From: Pyrenula massariospora
Taxonomy: Eukaryota; Ascomycota; Eurotiomycetes; Pyrenulales; Pyrenulaceae
DNA length: 64,000 nucleotides
NCBI GenBank assembly: GCA_021030905.1
Contig: JAGFMI010000020.1
Location: forward strand, 434,001 to 498,000
Direction: 5' to 3'
The notes under the pieces are model-generated. The model was not told the origin of the DNA and did no database searches. It worked only from the letters and a program-made list of their open reading frames with translations. Shown one piece after another: positions 45,620-59,747 of the stretch (its first letter is position 1; each line of letters starts with the position of its first letter). Both the position numbers and the translations under genes were made by a program.

Positions 45620-46339
45620 GATAAAAAATATCGCATCACTAAGGACGACGTTCGATATGCAAGCTTGATGAAACATCCTGAGTCTGCTAAATTCGATCCT
45701 TATCAGACAGTCAAACCAGTGTTCCGATTTGTCTCGTTGAAGAAATATTTCAAGATCTAATGCAAAATTCCGAGTCCGATAGGAAAATACTCTAGAGGCT
45801 TGGATCTTCTTCAAGACAAGCAACAACCCCACGGAGTCGTTATGCAACAGATGTAGAGCTCCAACTCACAAAATGTAGGTAGATAATACTGCTGTTGCCA
45901 AATAGTCTGCTCTAAATTGAAAGTCGCCACTATGAGAGGAGGCTTTCAGCTGAAGGAGTTCCTAAAACAAATCTGATCTTTACTCTTGACTAAGTGGCTT
46001 AGTAATGTCGGCGGTGAGATATCTGCAATGCCTAAAATAAGAGTAGATCAATTGTCTCGTCAACAAGCAATAGCTGGAGGCAAGGGGATCTTACGACGCT
46101 AGCTGCGCCGCGAAGGAGTTCCATGTCCCAAAATGTGGGGGATCATTGGCTGTGTGATCTCTTTGCGTTATTGTATCTGGTTCGTCTTTGAGGGTTCCGT
46201 GCAGCCGCTGGCCGCGCAGCCTCGCAATTTGTCGAGCCGTACCCTTAACTCCTGTTGCATGTACTGTGCAGGTATGAACGTGAACCGTCCGTTCGCAAGA
46301 TTGCGTTGTTCTCCCGCTCTCAGGCTTGCGTTGGGGATC
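45620..46339. other. Convergent intergenic region, no feature seen
   Basis: About 0.7 kb between the stops of the amidase and sirtuin genes. It probably contains both terminator regions; nothing else recognised. Confidence 0.5.
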
Positions 46340-47597
46340 TCAGGCTAAACTATGCTGCTTACTTATCTCCCACTCACGATTTTGGGGATTATATCCTAGA
46401 AGGTATAAGCTCTGCCGGTTATTCTCGCCTTGATACTCATGCGCAATGACGAGATTCGGCTCGCAATAGTGACCCATAAATTCGAGCTCCAGTTTCACGT
46501 GTGTTCCGTACTCGGAGCTGTCACGAATGTTGAAAACAAACGGTTCGGATCGCAATGCGCGTCTGCTGCCCTCCAGCCTGACTGATTGCAAAAATGTCAC
46601 AGGCGTACCGTCAATATCGACACCGTAGACTTTGACTTGATACCGTTCCTGAGCCTGTGTTTGTACTTCGATGGCGACCCGACGATGGAGTATGAAAGCC
46701 GGAATCGGAATTTCGAGCTTGCCCATCGTACGTGTCAATAAATCGTCCGTCCTTGCATGGATACGCAGGCTGGCATTATCATCCAACGGCGTCTTTTGTA
46801 GGTTGCAAATGCAAAGCTTAGCTTTCTTTCTCCGTCCAACGACTTCGGGAATTGAGTTTGCCGGGGTCACGGTGAGTGATGACCCGAGCACAAGGCAGAA
46901 ATCGGCCTGTTTGGCATGGTCGTATGCAAGGTTGAAGGCCGCCTCAGGAAGGTCTTCACCAAAATTTATGATGGTGTCGTGCAGAGATCCTCCGCAACGC
47001 GCGCACTTACGCCCTGTTCGATGATCGTTGATTGACGTTTCGTAAGTCGAGACCGCTCGGAAACCTGGCAGATATGAGATACAGTTGGCTTTCGGCCAAG
47101 AGCCAGCCCATACCTCGGATATACTCTTTTCCACAATCTTTGCAGTACTCACGGTTGCTATTGCCATGAAGTTCGGATATCCTGTCCTAAAGGTATTGAT
47201 GGCAATGAGCGCTGAACGACTTCTCAATTACGAACTTCAGACTCACAGGTAAAATCCCGCTCCGTCTGTGTAATCCGTCACAATTCTGGCTGATAAGGTA
47301 CTTGAGAATTCCTCTGTTTTGCAACTCCACCAAGGCCATGTGCGTCGGAGTTGGAATTGCTTGCAGTGTAGTGCTTGCCTTGAAATTAAGTTCTTTCCCC
47401 TGGGCCCGTAGCGTCCAAGCGCCGTTTGGGCCACGGAAGTCAGGAATACCTGCGGACGTTGAAACGCCAGCGCCAGTGAAGGCGATGAGGTGCTTGCTGT
47501 TCTTGATCTGCTCCGCAAGCTCTGTTGCAAGTCGATCGACCAATTCATGCGGATCGAAGCGCTCTGTTTTCGCAACTTTGGGAGCCGTCAGATCCAT
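46340..47597 (-). CDS. Sirtuin, SIRT6/7-like NAD-dependent deacylase
   Basis: Three exons (47597-47247, 47186-47114, 47064-46340) close in frame at 382 residues. GAGVSTSAGIPDFRG (42-56) binds NAD, QNCDGLH (104-110) replaces the usual QNxD loop, His124 in ELHGN is the catalytic base, and two CxxC pairs (Cys132/135 and Cys162/165) form the zinc site. The short gap between zinc pairs and the DTIINFGEDLP and LGSSLTVTPANS motifs place it with class IV sirtuins (SIRT6/SIRT7). These act on histones and other proteins in the nucleus. The C-terminal 130 residues hold a beta-rich extension with FNIRDSSEYGTHVKLELEFMGHY; its role is unknown. The start is unambiguous. Confidence 0.9.
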
Positions 47598-48143
47598 GGC
47601 CGGATTGTTGACAGCTTGACCAAGAAAGAAAATTCAAAGGGAAGGAAAGGAAAACGTGTAGGCGTGAAACAAAGCTCTATTGCGCGACTTCTTGGTGTAA
47701 TAGGCTTTTAGGAAATATAATACAGAATTAATGCAAAAACATTGAAAGTTAGGTAGCCAGCAACCATCATGTACGTGATCGTGTTCGGGTGTCTGTAAGT
47801 GCCAGGCAACAGTTGTTCCCCTGGAGATCGCCAAGCCACGCTAATTAGGGGCCAGAGAGTACTTGTGTTAGCATGCAGATCGCATTGGAATTGAGGTACC
47901 GTGCAGAAATGTAGTAATTGTTCACTAATCGCTCCTGTCATCCGCTTTCGAGCCCGAAGGAGAAAAGAGGGTTGGGGATGGCTTGCCCGTTCCAAGTGGC
48001 TTTGATCGCTACTTGATTTTTAGGCTACAGCGGTGTCTCAAAAGTATCTGTGACACATCAATAGCCGCTCGACGTCTACTAACAAAGCGCTCAAATTTCT
48101 AGCCATCACGCTGCTATTTGGAAAAGGCAGGCAAGAAACGCCT
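47598..48143. other. Divergent intergenic region, no feature seen
   Basis: About 0.55 kb upstream of the sirtuin start and before the gene relic on the other strand. Contains the sirtuin promoter; no motif was singled out. Confidence 0.5.
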
Positions 48144-48925
48144 ATGTCAGATCTCCCAGAGCCATTCGTGGCATCTATTGCGCCGGCTCTAAACTCAGCC
48201 CAGGTTTCATGTGTTCTATGGGCCAATTACCTTCTTAAGGGTCATGGCGTTCTTTCTGTTATCGGCGGAAGTACCCTTTACGATAGACGCCGAACCGCTA
48301 GGCTGACTTCATGAAAGTCGACTGACTTCATTGTCCCCAGCGACCAATTCGCAGCTAGTATCAAGGCTCTCACTCAATGCCAGAGCCTCACGCTATGTCC
48401 GGGTCAGAAAGCATGCCCTATAAGGTTACAGGAGCGGTTTACGCCGCCGCCGGCATTCCATGTCCACGTTCAGGCTTCGGAAGTTACGACGGCTCTCTAC
48501 CCACCATCTGAGGCGTTCTGGTTCTTCACGCCGCTCGAGAGCACTCTCTTATCCGCAAGAGTCACCAGCTCACATTACAATTTGTGCTCGCGTCAGACAG
48601 GGCTCTTCTCTAACCCTGGCGGCAGTGGTGGGGAACAGGATTCACATCCGGTAAAGGTCCAGTTGTTGTGGCTAAGTATTATGTCCTACTAGGAGCCTTT
48701 CTGCGTCTCCATACACGTGATCCAAGTAATCGCATCAGCGGCTTCGCATTGTCTATGGTTTTGTACATGGAGGAGTACGCCGATGGTGATGGACATTCGG
48801 ATCTAGAAAGGCTGCCAGAGCCGCTCGGGAAGTTCTACAAGGAGCTGAGAGAGGGTGAGAAGCCAATTCGTCAATGGACGTTGGAGTGGAAGGAGGCTCT
48901 TGGGGAGTCGGTGGCTGGATATTGA
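48144..48925 (+). pseudogene. Frame-disrupted relic of a fungal hypothetical protein
   Basis: ATG 48144 opens MSDLPEPFVASIAPALNS and runs through VSCVLWANYLLKGHGV. A TGA at 48312 interrupts it near two direct copies of CTGACTTCAT; it might be inside an unrecognised intron. The frame then reads FIVPSDQFAASIKAL, ERFTPPPAFHVHVQASEV and SEAFWFFTPLEST. Near 48613 the reading must shift by one base: the sequence after the shift gives PWRQWWGTGF, PVVVAKYYVLLGAFLRL and a natural C-terminus GEKPIRQWTLEWKEALG. The pieces together match a conserved fungal family of about 260 residues whose function I cannot name with certainty. It is most likely a pseudogene; a sequencing error at the C run (48613-48616) is the alternative for the frameshift. 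Confidence 0.6.
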
Positions 48926-51133
<2,208 letters not shown>

Positions 51134-51743
51134 GAGTCGTAGCGAGAGAGCAAGCGGCCCGCTAAGGAATTGTGTTTCGTGGCATGACTGCAGATGTCGC
51201 AGCTAGGTGAGAATCACGAGTTTTAGACGGCTGTGGTTTGGCAGGCTGCAATGGCTCGGTTTGTGAAAGCGTCAAATTAAACAGACGAGGTATTACAAGT
51301 TACCTTCGATGTCTGCACTCATCATATTAGTCAGAGTCTAGATACCATTAATCAATTCTTGCTCCAATGGAATCTCATTACGACATGTCAATTTCACCCC
51401 CTTCCAAGCAGCGGCCACCGCTGTCTAGAGTGCAGGACATCGCTGTCTTCGTTGACAATGGGGAAACCTGGATCGGATTTACATCACAGGTCTGAAAGCG
51501 GTGTTGCTAGCTAGATGTAGTACTCTTCAGCTCCTGCGTATTCTCGATCTCTGTAAACGATGACCAGCTCCTCCATTCCCGAGACTATCCACTTAAATAT
51601 GCGAGCATATTCCATCCCCCGCTTTCACCCTCCGTTATGCTACTCTCTACAGCCAGCAGCCAAAGCTCCATCTGCCAACATGATTCCCCGCCAGCTTCCA
51701 TCTTCGTCAGCCCCCAATCTCTCGCCTCATCTGGACTGACCAC
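51134..51743. other. Convergent intergenic region, no feature seen
   Basis: About 0.6 kb between glutathione reductase and the last exon of the OPT transporter. Probably 3' flanks of both; nothing else recognised. Confidence 0.5.
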
Positions 51744-54439
51744 TCAAGTCCACCCGCTCTCCGGCCCAAAGAACCCCTTCTCGGGCAGACTCTTCCACGG
51801 CATCGCGAGCCCGTCATACGTATTCTGCCACACGGTGTTTCCCCACCAATCCGGGAACTTGCCACCGGGGTATGTTATGCAGAAGAAGATGATTATACCT
51901 GAGCACTCAAAGTCTTAGTGCGCTTTCTGAAGCAAGACGAACGCTTGGACAGCATAAGGGGACGAAAAGTAGTATGATCAGACTTACCGGAGATAGCGAG
52001 CCCCGTATCAAGCGCCGCGGCGAGGACGTAGTTGTACTTGATCCACCACGCAAACTTCTTGCGGAATATAACGCGGTTGAAGATCAGATTAACAACGAAC
52101 CAGGAGGAATAGTTGATGCCAGTAGCAGGCGGGACGTTGTACGTCCCCACGAATATCAGCGGCCAATTCGTGTACCGCAGCAGCTGCTTCATCCGGGACC
52201 ACGCCGAGGGGCATTTCTTCCACGCGATCCAAGTGACTACAGGCATCAACGCGCCGATCCAGAAAAAGTGGAGGAGGCCGCTGTATATCTTGCCGACGCT
52301 GTACAGTCTGCCCGGTCCGATGGCGCCCCAGATGACGGAGGAGGAGAAGACGGTCCGGCCGTTGGGGCAGGAAAAGCCGTTGGATTGGTGCTGGTCGCAG
52401 ATGTCGCTGACGTTGCCGAGCATCCAGAGGGTGACGCCTGTCTGGGTTAAGGCTCCGAGGATGGTTGCGAAGCCCTGGGCGAAGAAGAGAGTTCGGGGCG
52501 GGACCTTGAGGTAGTGTGCAAGCTTCATGTCCTGGGCGAAGAAGAGGCCTTGGCCAACGACATCGGTGGACAGGATCTTGAAGATCATGTTTGCAAGCGG
52601 TTTTCCGACGAACATGTAGCCTCCAATGAATTCTGACAAGACGTTTAGCTGGTTTGCGTTGACGTTGGCCACCCCTTCGATGATGCCGCAGGGAATCATG
52701 TAGACCGCGGGAATTATCAGGGCCAGGAAGACTCCGTAAACGGGTAGATTCGTGTGGTAGACTTCCACCATAGCGATCGACATGGCCAAGATAATGACAA
52801 TGATCGTACCAAACCACCACCACGGGACCTTCTTGTATGCTCTGATGAGTCGCGCATGAATGTCGAGCTGGAGCGTTCCACGCAGTGCGTGCATAATGTC
52901 GTCCCAATGCCAAAGATAAACATGCACGAGTACGGCGGTAATTGATGCGAAAGATAGACCGTAGACGAAGGCAAAGGATGCTCCAAGGTACGGCGGAGAA
53001 TATCGCCTATATTCTTCTACATCGAGAACGTTGCCGTTCATGACTCTGGATACGTTGTAGAGCGATGCAGTATTGTCGTAGACATTAGCGTCCATAAGTG
53101 GCAAATATTGCGTGTACCTTTCAACAGGGTAAGAAAAGGTTGTCGTACAAGCTTACACAATATAGAGAAATTTGATCGAACTCACCAGGTTTTAGTATAC
53201 AGCACTCCAAGTACACATATATAAAACCAGATCGCATATCCAATGAAGACGTTCAGCGCAGCCCAAAATGGGGATAGGAGAGGGTTAGTGTTGTACGCGA
53301 TTTGGCTCCAGTCGAATGTCAGAGGGAAAAGAGCAACGCCAGAAACCTCGCCGAATAGCTGATTAACGATGATGTTCTTCGGGGCAGCCCACGCGATGAA
53401 CGCAAAGTACGACAGTCCTGTGAAGATGAGACCTGGAAAGAAGTACCTAAACAGCTATTAGCATAGAGATTTCATGAGACTGTTTAGAGCGCTGAAGGTC
53501 GCCTAGAGTTTTGAAAGCAGACAGTTCTTGATGGGAGCAGTATTATTTGCTTTTCCATGTTCTGAGTTGGAAGGCGCACATCAAGAGTCTTAGAAGAACC
53601 TACCACACAAACGCACCAGCCATCGTATACATAAAAAATCGAAGGCGGGTGATTCTCCATCCATTAGCGACAACGTTAGCCTTTGAGTGCAGCGTGCTCA
53701 GTAGCGCGCAATTTGAGAGCACCCCAGGCCAAATGATGGAGCTTGGCCGTATAATCCATGGAGCCGCTAGGCCGGCGACTCCATATCCAAGTAGTTGACA
53801 GCAAAGGACGATCAACACAGAGAAGCCAGCAGGTACTTCGAATTTGTAGAAAACCTTCGCAGCTTGAATGATACTAGTCGAGTCTGCACTACTATAACCG
53901 AAGGACACATTGCTCATAATCGTGACAACAGCATGCTCCTTAATATTGAAGGTCCGGTCTGGATTAAGACGGCTGATGGGAAGGATCTTCGCTAGGAAAA
54001 CACCGATGGGAAAGGCCAGGAGTTCGGCCACCAAGGCCACGATGTGAACGCCTGGGTATCTCAAGCTGAAGAATTGGTTGATACCGCTGCCCAGCATAGT
54101 AAATACTATTCCCAAAAGCCACATGCGTAGCGTATTGATCGGCATGGCTGGGTCGTCAACCTCTGGGACAACAGCTCGCTATTAGATCAGTGTTGTCAGT
54201 CCCAATTTCTTGCGACATAGTACTCATCCAAGAGCTGATGAAGACTGGCTCATTGATTTGAAATTGATCTGAACGGAACTTACCACTTCGGCGTACGGCG
54301 AGTGATCACCGGCGATGTCGAAGACTTCCTTCTCATCGACGATATTGTCAATGTTAACCTCCAATTCCTTCAAGTGCCCCTCCTCCGGAGAACTCGGAGG
54401 CGATGCCTCATTCTCTTTCTTGGAGCTTCTGCGTAGCAT
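51744..54439 (-). CDS. OPT-family oligopeptide transporter
   Basis: Five exons (54439-54284, 54178-53604, 53446-53186, 53117-51988, 51898-51744) close in frame at 758 residues. After a charged cytoplasmic N-terminus comes AVVPEVDDPAMPINTLRMW, the OPT entry motif. About 12-14 hydrophobic helices follow, with LFPLTFDWSQIAYN, the SPPYLGASFAF region, the family signature LKVPPRTLFFAQ, and the C-terminal PDWWGNTVWQNTYDG. Such plasma-membrane symporters import tetra- and pentapeptides or related compounds with protons. The start ATG is MLRRSS at 54439; an upstream TTG frame was not used. The 1.1-kb fourth exon holds most helices. Substrate is not predictable. Confidence 0.9.
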
Positions 54440-55139
54440 GATGTTGTTAGATATATTGCACTTGGTCTCCGGCAAGTGAGCGTTCGCTCTTTTGGTCCAT
54501 CAGATGTTGACCTTGGCAAAGTAGGACTCGGCCAATGTGAAAGTCGGGCGTTGCAGGGCATGGCCACAGGTACAAAATCACTTCTAGAGCGTACATGACG
54601 TCGCATGTTTGGCAAGGGAGTATCTCCTTACTCAACCAGGGAGGCAAGAAGCGGCGCGGTGACCGTGCCAATGATCTCGACAGCTCTTATCGCAGGTCGC
54701 CGTCCAAGGTTGCAAGATCGACCGAACAGGGCAAGGTTGGCCTTTGTTTCCGCCGTCCATAAATGGCTTAGCGTTTATCGGGCGGGCTCAACCTGCTTCT
54801 GACCCTTCATTGACACAACTTTCAATTCATGCCATGGCGATTAATTGTGCTTTGGTGCTTGAGGGAGAACATTCACGCAGTTCTTGTTCAGAGGCCATTT
54901 GGAGGCCATTTGTACGCAATTGAATATTTTCAAGATGCTTAACCCCGCCCTCGAGTCTACAACAAACGTTACGTACTCCTCCACACGTTCCCGTCAGTAG
55001 AAGCCTTGGGATGCAGCTTCAAAGCTAGGACTACCCTAACCACCGCCTCAAATCAGGGTCGTTTGACCGGAGTCCTCCTGCGGGAACGATTCAAATGCAT
55101 CCCGCTTCTCAACTAGGATGTCGCTCTTTTGGCTGAACT
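54440..55139. other. Intergenic, no gene supported
   Basis: About 0.7 kb upstream of the OPT gene and downstream of the coiled-coil gene. It contains the OPT promoter; short open frames lack motifs. Confidence 0.5.
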
Positions 55140-56102
55140 CTACCATCCCAACCAACTCCTCCAGCCCACTCCGCACGCCAAGTCACGTGTGACCGAGCCT
55201 CTGGCTTCTCCTTGTAGCTTCTTGATCGACTTATCTTGGTCCTTTTGATTTTTCTCCTTCTCACGAAGATCATGGAGTAGCTGCTCGTACTCTTTTCGCC
55301 CAGGATCAGTGCTTGCCCTTGCTTTGGATCTCAAGACCTGTTTCTGGAGCCGCTTCACCTTCTTGGTTTTCCTGCTTCTCTTTGACCGCTCCTTCTCCAG
55401 CTCACACAAGAGATAAAGGTTGGCGTCCTTTAACTCATGAAACATGTCTAAAGTCTGGCAAGATTCTTTCTTCAAGTCCTTGATCCAATTATCTCGCTCA
55501 TCAAGCCAATGACTCTGATCGGCCAACTCCTGTTCCAATTCCTTGGCTTTATTTCCAGCATTAGAGACTTGATCCTGTAAGGCGGACATGCGAGTGAGAA
55601 TATCAGGGAAGATATGCGAGAGCGCTGCCAAATTTTGAGACAGAGAAGCTGTCGCAGGCCTCGTTGTATGCGCATGCTTTGACCCCCGACTCTCCGCAGA
55701 AGATGGGAGAGGAGGCGCGCTAGGTTCCAAGGTAGAGGTGTCTTCACTAAGTGTCTCATCGCTGTTGATCATATCATGAGTGGTTGAAGGTATGTTCATT
55801 GTACTGGCGACCTCGCTGTCATCATGTGAACGATTATCCTGCGCAATATCGACTGCAGAGCGGCCTCCATTTCCATCAAAGTGAGTAATTCTAATGGGAT
55901 TAGCATGATATACCTGGAAAGGACGGGACAGTACTTGCCCATTGTCATCAAACTGACCGATTTCCAAACCCTCCTCGACCAACGCGCTATAAGTCCGATC
56001 GCTATCCACCAACATGCCGTCGCACATGCCAGAGCTACCGCTACGGGCTTGATCCGCTTGAAAGGGCAGATGCGAACTGAGAGAGGGAATATTATGCGAC
56101 AT
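55140..56102 (-). CDS. Coiled-coil protein of unknown function
   Basis: Single-exon ORF of 320 residues from ATG 56102 (MSHNIPS). The first half is polar and likely disordered. A coiled coil spans roughly residues 160-290, with heptad-rich stretches (ILTRMSALQDQVSNAGNKAK, DERDNWIKDLKKESCQTLDM, REKEKNQKDQDKSIKKLQ) and a strongly basic patch RSKRSRKTKKVKRLQKQV that could be a nuclear signal. No enzymatic motif. It is divergent from another coiled-coil gene 580 bp away. No family is recognised. Confidence 0.75.
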   Translation of the reverse strand: MSHNIPSLSSHLPFQADQARSGSSGMCDGMLVDSDRTYSALVEEGLEIGQFDDNGQVLSRPFQVYHANPIRITHFDGNGGRSAVDIAQDNRSHDDSEVASTMNIPSTTHDMINSDETLSEDTSTLEPSAPPLPSSAESRGSKHAHTTRPATASLSQNLAALSHIFPDILTRMSALQDQVSNAGNKAKELEQELADQSHWLDERDNWIKDLKKESCQTLDMFHELKDANLYLLCELEKERSKRSRKTKKVKRLQKQVLRSKARASTDPGRKEYEQLLHDLREKEKNQKDQDKSIKKLQGEARGSVTRDLACGVGWRSWLGW

Positions 56103-56682
56103 GTTGTATTTGACAGCCAACTTTAGGATATTCGGATTCTTCTTGAGAAGTCAGGACCAGCGAGGTAAGGGGGTAGTTTGATGGCAAGAAAGTCTTGCAA
56201 GTAAGTGTAAAGCCATTTACGTTTATTACTTTCAACGGTAACCACATCCATATGAATATTGAGTCACGGAAGCCTTGCGAACAAATTTTCTAGTACGTGA
56301 CAAAACATCACCAAAATATACTCTTTCACTAGCGCTTTTCGATTTCACCTGCACCCACGATGCAGGCCTTGCACCGTCCCGTTACTAGCCATAGCACGCG
56401 TAAAGGTGATTTTCACCAGATGGTGATTCCTGAGAAGCCAATCTGTCACATTTCGTTACTCCATCGACATTGGTGATAGGGTGGGCGACGTCGCTCACCG
56501 GTTCCATATCTTGCAATTATTTATTCCCTCTTTTCGGACAACAAACAAACAGAGTATGTTACTACTTTTTACCTCGCACAACAACTAAGCTTTATTCGAC
56601 CCATCGTCCTCAGTGTGATCCGCAGCATCATCTAAAACATCATTACCTTCTTCCTGTCCAATATTGCTGCCACCTACCCTCG
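56103..56682. other. Shared promoter of two divergent coiled-coil genes
   Basis: About 0.58 kb. The right-hand open frame extends upstream of ATG 56683 to a TTG, so part of this region may be 5' leader. No known element was singled out. Confidence 0.5.
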
Positions 56683-58575
56683 ATGGCCAAAAATGGTAGG
56701 CAACCCTTTGACTCCCGCTCGTGGTCAGAGCTTCAACATCAAAATGCCGAATTCACACGCTTAGCTTACTCTGCAGGTAAATCCGCCAAGACTTTCAGTC
56801 AGCGGAACAAGTCCACGCAGATGCCCCCTACCACTAGCTGGGAGTCTGGGAGTGAGGAGGGTGAGATTAGGGATACGATTGTTGTTAACAACAATCGTCG
56901 CCAGCCAGCAGGGATAAAACCCGCTGAACATAGTAGCCGCAACAGCGACTTACATGATCCCCTTGAAGATAACAAGGCCGCCGAAGACGATAGTCAAGGC
57001 AAGATTTCTTCTCCTTGGTTGCAGCAAGACCGCTCAATAGGAAGTACATCGGACGTTCGTCAGCAGCAACAGCAACAAGTGGTTTCTCCCGGTTTTGCAG
57101 AAAACGAGGTCACTACAGCCGAAACACTTATCTGCATGTCTCATGGCAACACTGGAAGAAAAGTCGACCGAATAGATTCTCCACTGCCATCACCAGCTGG
57201 TTCCTCTCACATAGCCCAAGACAATCATATTCCTAGAGACGAAGATCAGTCCCCCACTTCCGTCTCGGTCAATCACGCTAACATCAACGGCCTTCTTGAC
57301 TTCATTCCGCCAAATAATTCGGATCGTGAATCTAGAGACGAGTCAAATGACGCCGGCACCGTGATCGCGTCCGCTGTCTCAAACCATGTCGACCTCGAGT
57401 CTCAGATCCATGGACTTCAAGACCAGCTGAACGAGGAACGCGACGCCAGTGCCGTTACTGGTGATCTCTTCTCTAAATTGTGGAAAGAGGTCGATACTCT
57501 CGCCGACGCATACAAGCGGGTCAAACCACAGGTAAATCAACTCTCGCAGGAACTCCATAACACCTCCCAAGAGCTCAATGTTACGCAATCACGCCTTCAC
57601 GCAGCCGAATCTGAGCTCTACACGACAAATCAAGCCTTCGATGAAGTCACGCATCACTTGAAATTCGAGGAGAACAAAGCGTCCATGCTTGAAGAGGCCG
57701 ATAGACGACACATGCACACCGAAGCTGGTCTCAGAGCCCAAATCACTCAGCACAAGAACACGGAGAATGATCTCAAGACCCGTCTTGCAAGCTCAAATGC
57801 CCAAAATGCGAACCTAGCCCACGACATTGCCCATATTCAGTCCACAGCGAACCAGCTCCGCCACCAAATAACGCAGGTGGTTGGTCAACGGGACGCCTTT
57901 CAAGATGCGCATGACAACAGTCTCGTACAGGAATGGCATCTGCGAGACCATCTGGCCGAATTAGGACACCGTTTACTGCAGCGAGAGCAGCAGCTCGCGA
58001 ATACGAGGGCAGGGGAAGCGGTTGCCCTCCAGGGGATGAGAGCAAGCGGCACAAGGTTGAATGCGGCGCAGAATGCTATCGAAGCCGAACGGGCTCATGT
58101 GGAGGGATTAAATGTGAGGGTGAGGGAGCTCGAGGATGATATAGCAAGGCTCAAGAGGGAGAAGTCTGACTTTATGGCGAAATGGAACGTGACGATGAGG
58201 GTAGCGCTGATGTATAGCAGGGAAGCGGAGGGGAGGCGGCAGCGACAAGGGAGTCAAACAACCCAGCAACAGCAAGGACACCAACAGGAAGGTCTACCGC
58301 TACGGCAACTAACCGCCAGCGACGGTAACGAAGCAGCTCATCCAAGCAATCCACACCAAGCACTACAGACACAGAATATCGCCGCTGGTGCAGCTCCGAT
58401 GATCGAAGAGAGCCAAGGCCGTCCTGTTCCTCTCGTAGACCCGAGAGCAACGGCACCGCAATATTCCTCCGAACCGGGCCAGCCACAATTCCAAGGTGCC
58501 GTACATCGCCCCAAGAGGGAGCTGTCGCCTACTTCTTCAACTTCGGGGAATACCGCCAGAAAGCGCCACGGCTAA
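56683..58575 (+). CDS. Long coiled-coil protein of unknown function
   Basis: Single-exon ORF of 630 residues; ATG 56683 (MAKNGRQPF) is the first true start. Residues 1-225 are polar and disordered with a QQQQQQ run. From about 230 to 500 the sequence is a nearly continuous coiled coil (ESQIHGLQDQLNEERDAS, LSQELHNTSQELNVTQSRLH, VRVRELEDDIARLKREKSDF) with a histidine-, alanine- and glutamate-rich core. The C-terminal third is glutamine-rich and ends TARKRHG, a basic nuclear-type end. It resembles a structural or scaffold protein; no family is recognised. Confidence 0.75.
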   Translation: MAKNGRQPFDSRSWSELQHQNAEFTRLAYSAGKSAKTFSQRNKSTQMPPTTSWESGSEEGEIRDTIVVNNNRRQPAGIKPAEHSSRNSDLHDPLEDNKAAEDDSQGKISSPWLQQDRSIGSTSDVRQQQQQQVVSPGFAENEVTTAETLICMSHGNTGRKVDRIDSPLPSPAGSSHIAQDNHIPRDEDQSPTSVSVNHANINGLLDFIPPNNSDRESRDESNDAGTVIASAVSNHVDLESQIHGLQDQLNEERDASAVTGDLFSKLWKEVDTLADAYKRVKPQVNQLSQELHNTSQELNVTQSRLHAAESELYTTNQAFDEVTHHLKFEENKASMLEEADRRHMHTEAGLRAQITQHKNTENDLKTRLASSNAQNANLAHDIAHIQSTANQLRHQITQVVGQRDAFQDAHDNSLVQEWHLRDHLAELGHRLLQREQQLANTRAGEAVALQGMRASGTRLNAAQNAIEAERAHVEGLNVRVRELEDDIARLKREKSDFMAKWNVTMRVALMYSREAEGRRQRQGSQTTQQQQGHQQEGLPLRQLTASDGNEAAHPSNPHQALQTQNIAAGAAPMIEESQGRPVPLVDPRATAPQYSSEPGQPQFQGAVHRPKRELSPTSSTSGNTARKRHG

Positions 58576-59747
58576 TCCGCGAGTCGGACCGCTCTCCTCG
58601 ACCCGCCACCAAGACAAATCTCTCATTCATCAAGACTCGGTGACGATGAGAAGAGCGAAAGGCGTGTCGAAGACGTTGCCTTCTACCTAACTGGTCTCTT
58701 CCGATCAGAAAGGACCCTGTAATTTTATTTCTCTTGGTTGTCGATGCGTGCTGCATCTCCTCCCCTTTTCTCCCAGGCGGCATGCATACATACATACACA
58801 CGGAGGGTTTTCGTCGGAAGCAAAGCTCCCGTTTCCCTCCACTCCAGGATACCCTAGATAGCTCGATCAATTCGATTCATTTATTGAAAAACCAGCATCC
58901 CCAACTTGCGCCAGTAAAATACATTTCGTAGGCCAAGAGGCGCCTGACCATACCCAGCGACTGCGTAAGCATATCCCCTAGCAGTACCTATCTATCTATC
59001 CATTCTCCAACCTAACCAGCCTCCAGCCTTCCCTACCCCCTCTTCAACCACAAATCGCACCCCTCTCTTTGTTCCCCCACCCCACAGCCCATCCACGGCG
59101 TACTGTGCGTGCAAGCGAGCGACTGAGTGGGACGGTGAGATATAAAATAAGGTGGAGGAGCAGATCTGTTTAGCTAGTAGCCGACCGGGGCGTTGTACGA
59201 TGGGATACGTACCGTATGTACAAGTAATGGGTTAGCTCCTGTGCTGGGTTCCATCGGGGGGCGCTGAGGGGAATGGGAAGGTGTGGAAGGGAGGGGGAGT
59301 TTGAGGGAGGTGGGATGGTATGCTGGGGGATGGAGATGGAGATAATTGGTGGACATTAGGATCGATACCTTTTAGGGGATAGAGAATATGTGATCGCTGA
59401 TTTGAAAGGAATAGAGACTTCTAAGCTAGGGGAGATACGTAGTCGTTGTGTCACATTCGAGCTGATAGAAGCGATGCCGGAGATAGGAGAGTGATGGGGG
59501 AGTACTTCGTGGGAATGAGATGCTTTGTATAGAAATTAGAAATTTCAGAGACGTTATAGGAATAATTTCTTATTATATGACCCAGTCACTCACTGACGTA
59601 GCTTGAAGTATGACGACTGGCTTTATCAGCCTCCTCCATAAGTCGCCTCCCCATATGCTCCAACGCATGCTTGCTAAATATTGTGCTTCAATCAAAACCC
59701 AACCGGATTTTTTTTTTTTTTTTCTCATATTTTAGTCCATTCCATCC
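58576..59747. other. Intergenic with a poly-T run
   Basis: About 1.2 kb between the coiled-coil and MFS genes, which converge here. It includes a 16-nt T run at 59708-59723 just past the MFS stop; on the MFS (minus) strand this is an A run of the kind found near poly(A) sites. Confidence 0.5.

Noticed and set aside
52089-52913. 274-codon frame inside the OPT gene
   Set aside because: Same strand, alternative frame, no motifs; the OPT reading explains the region.
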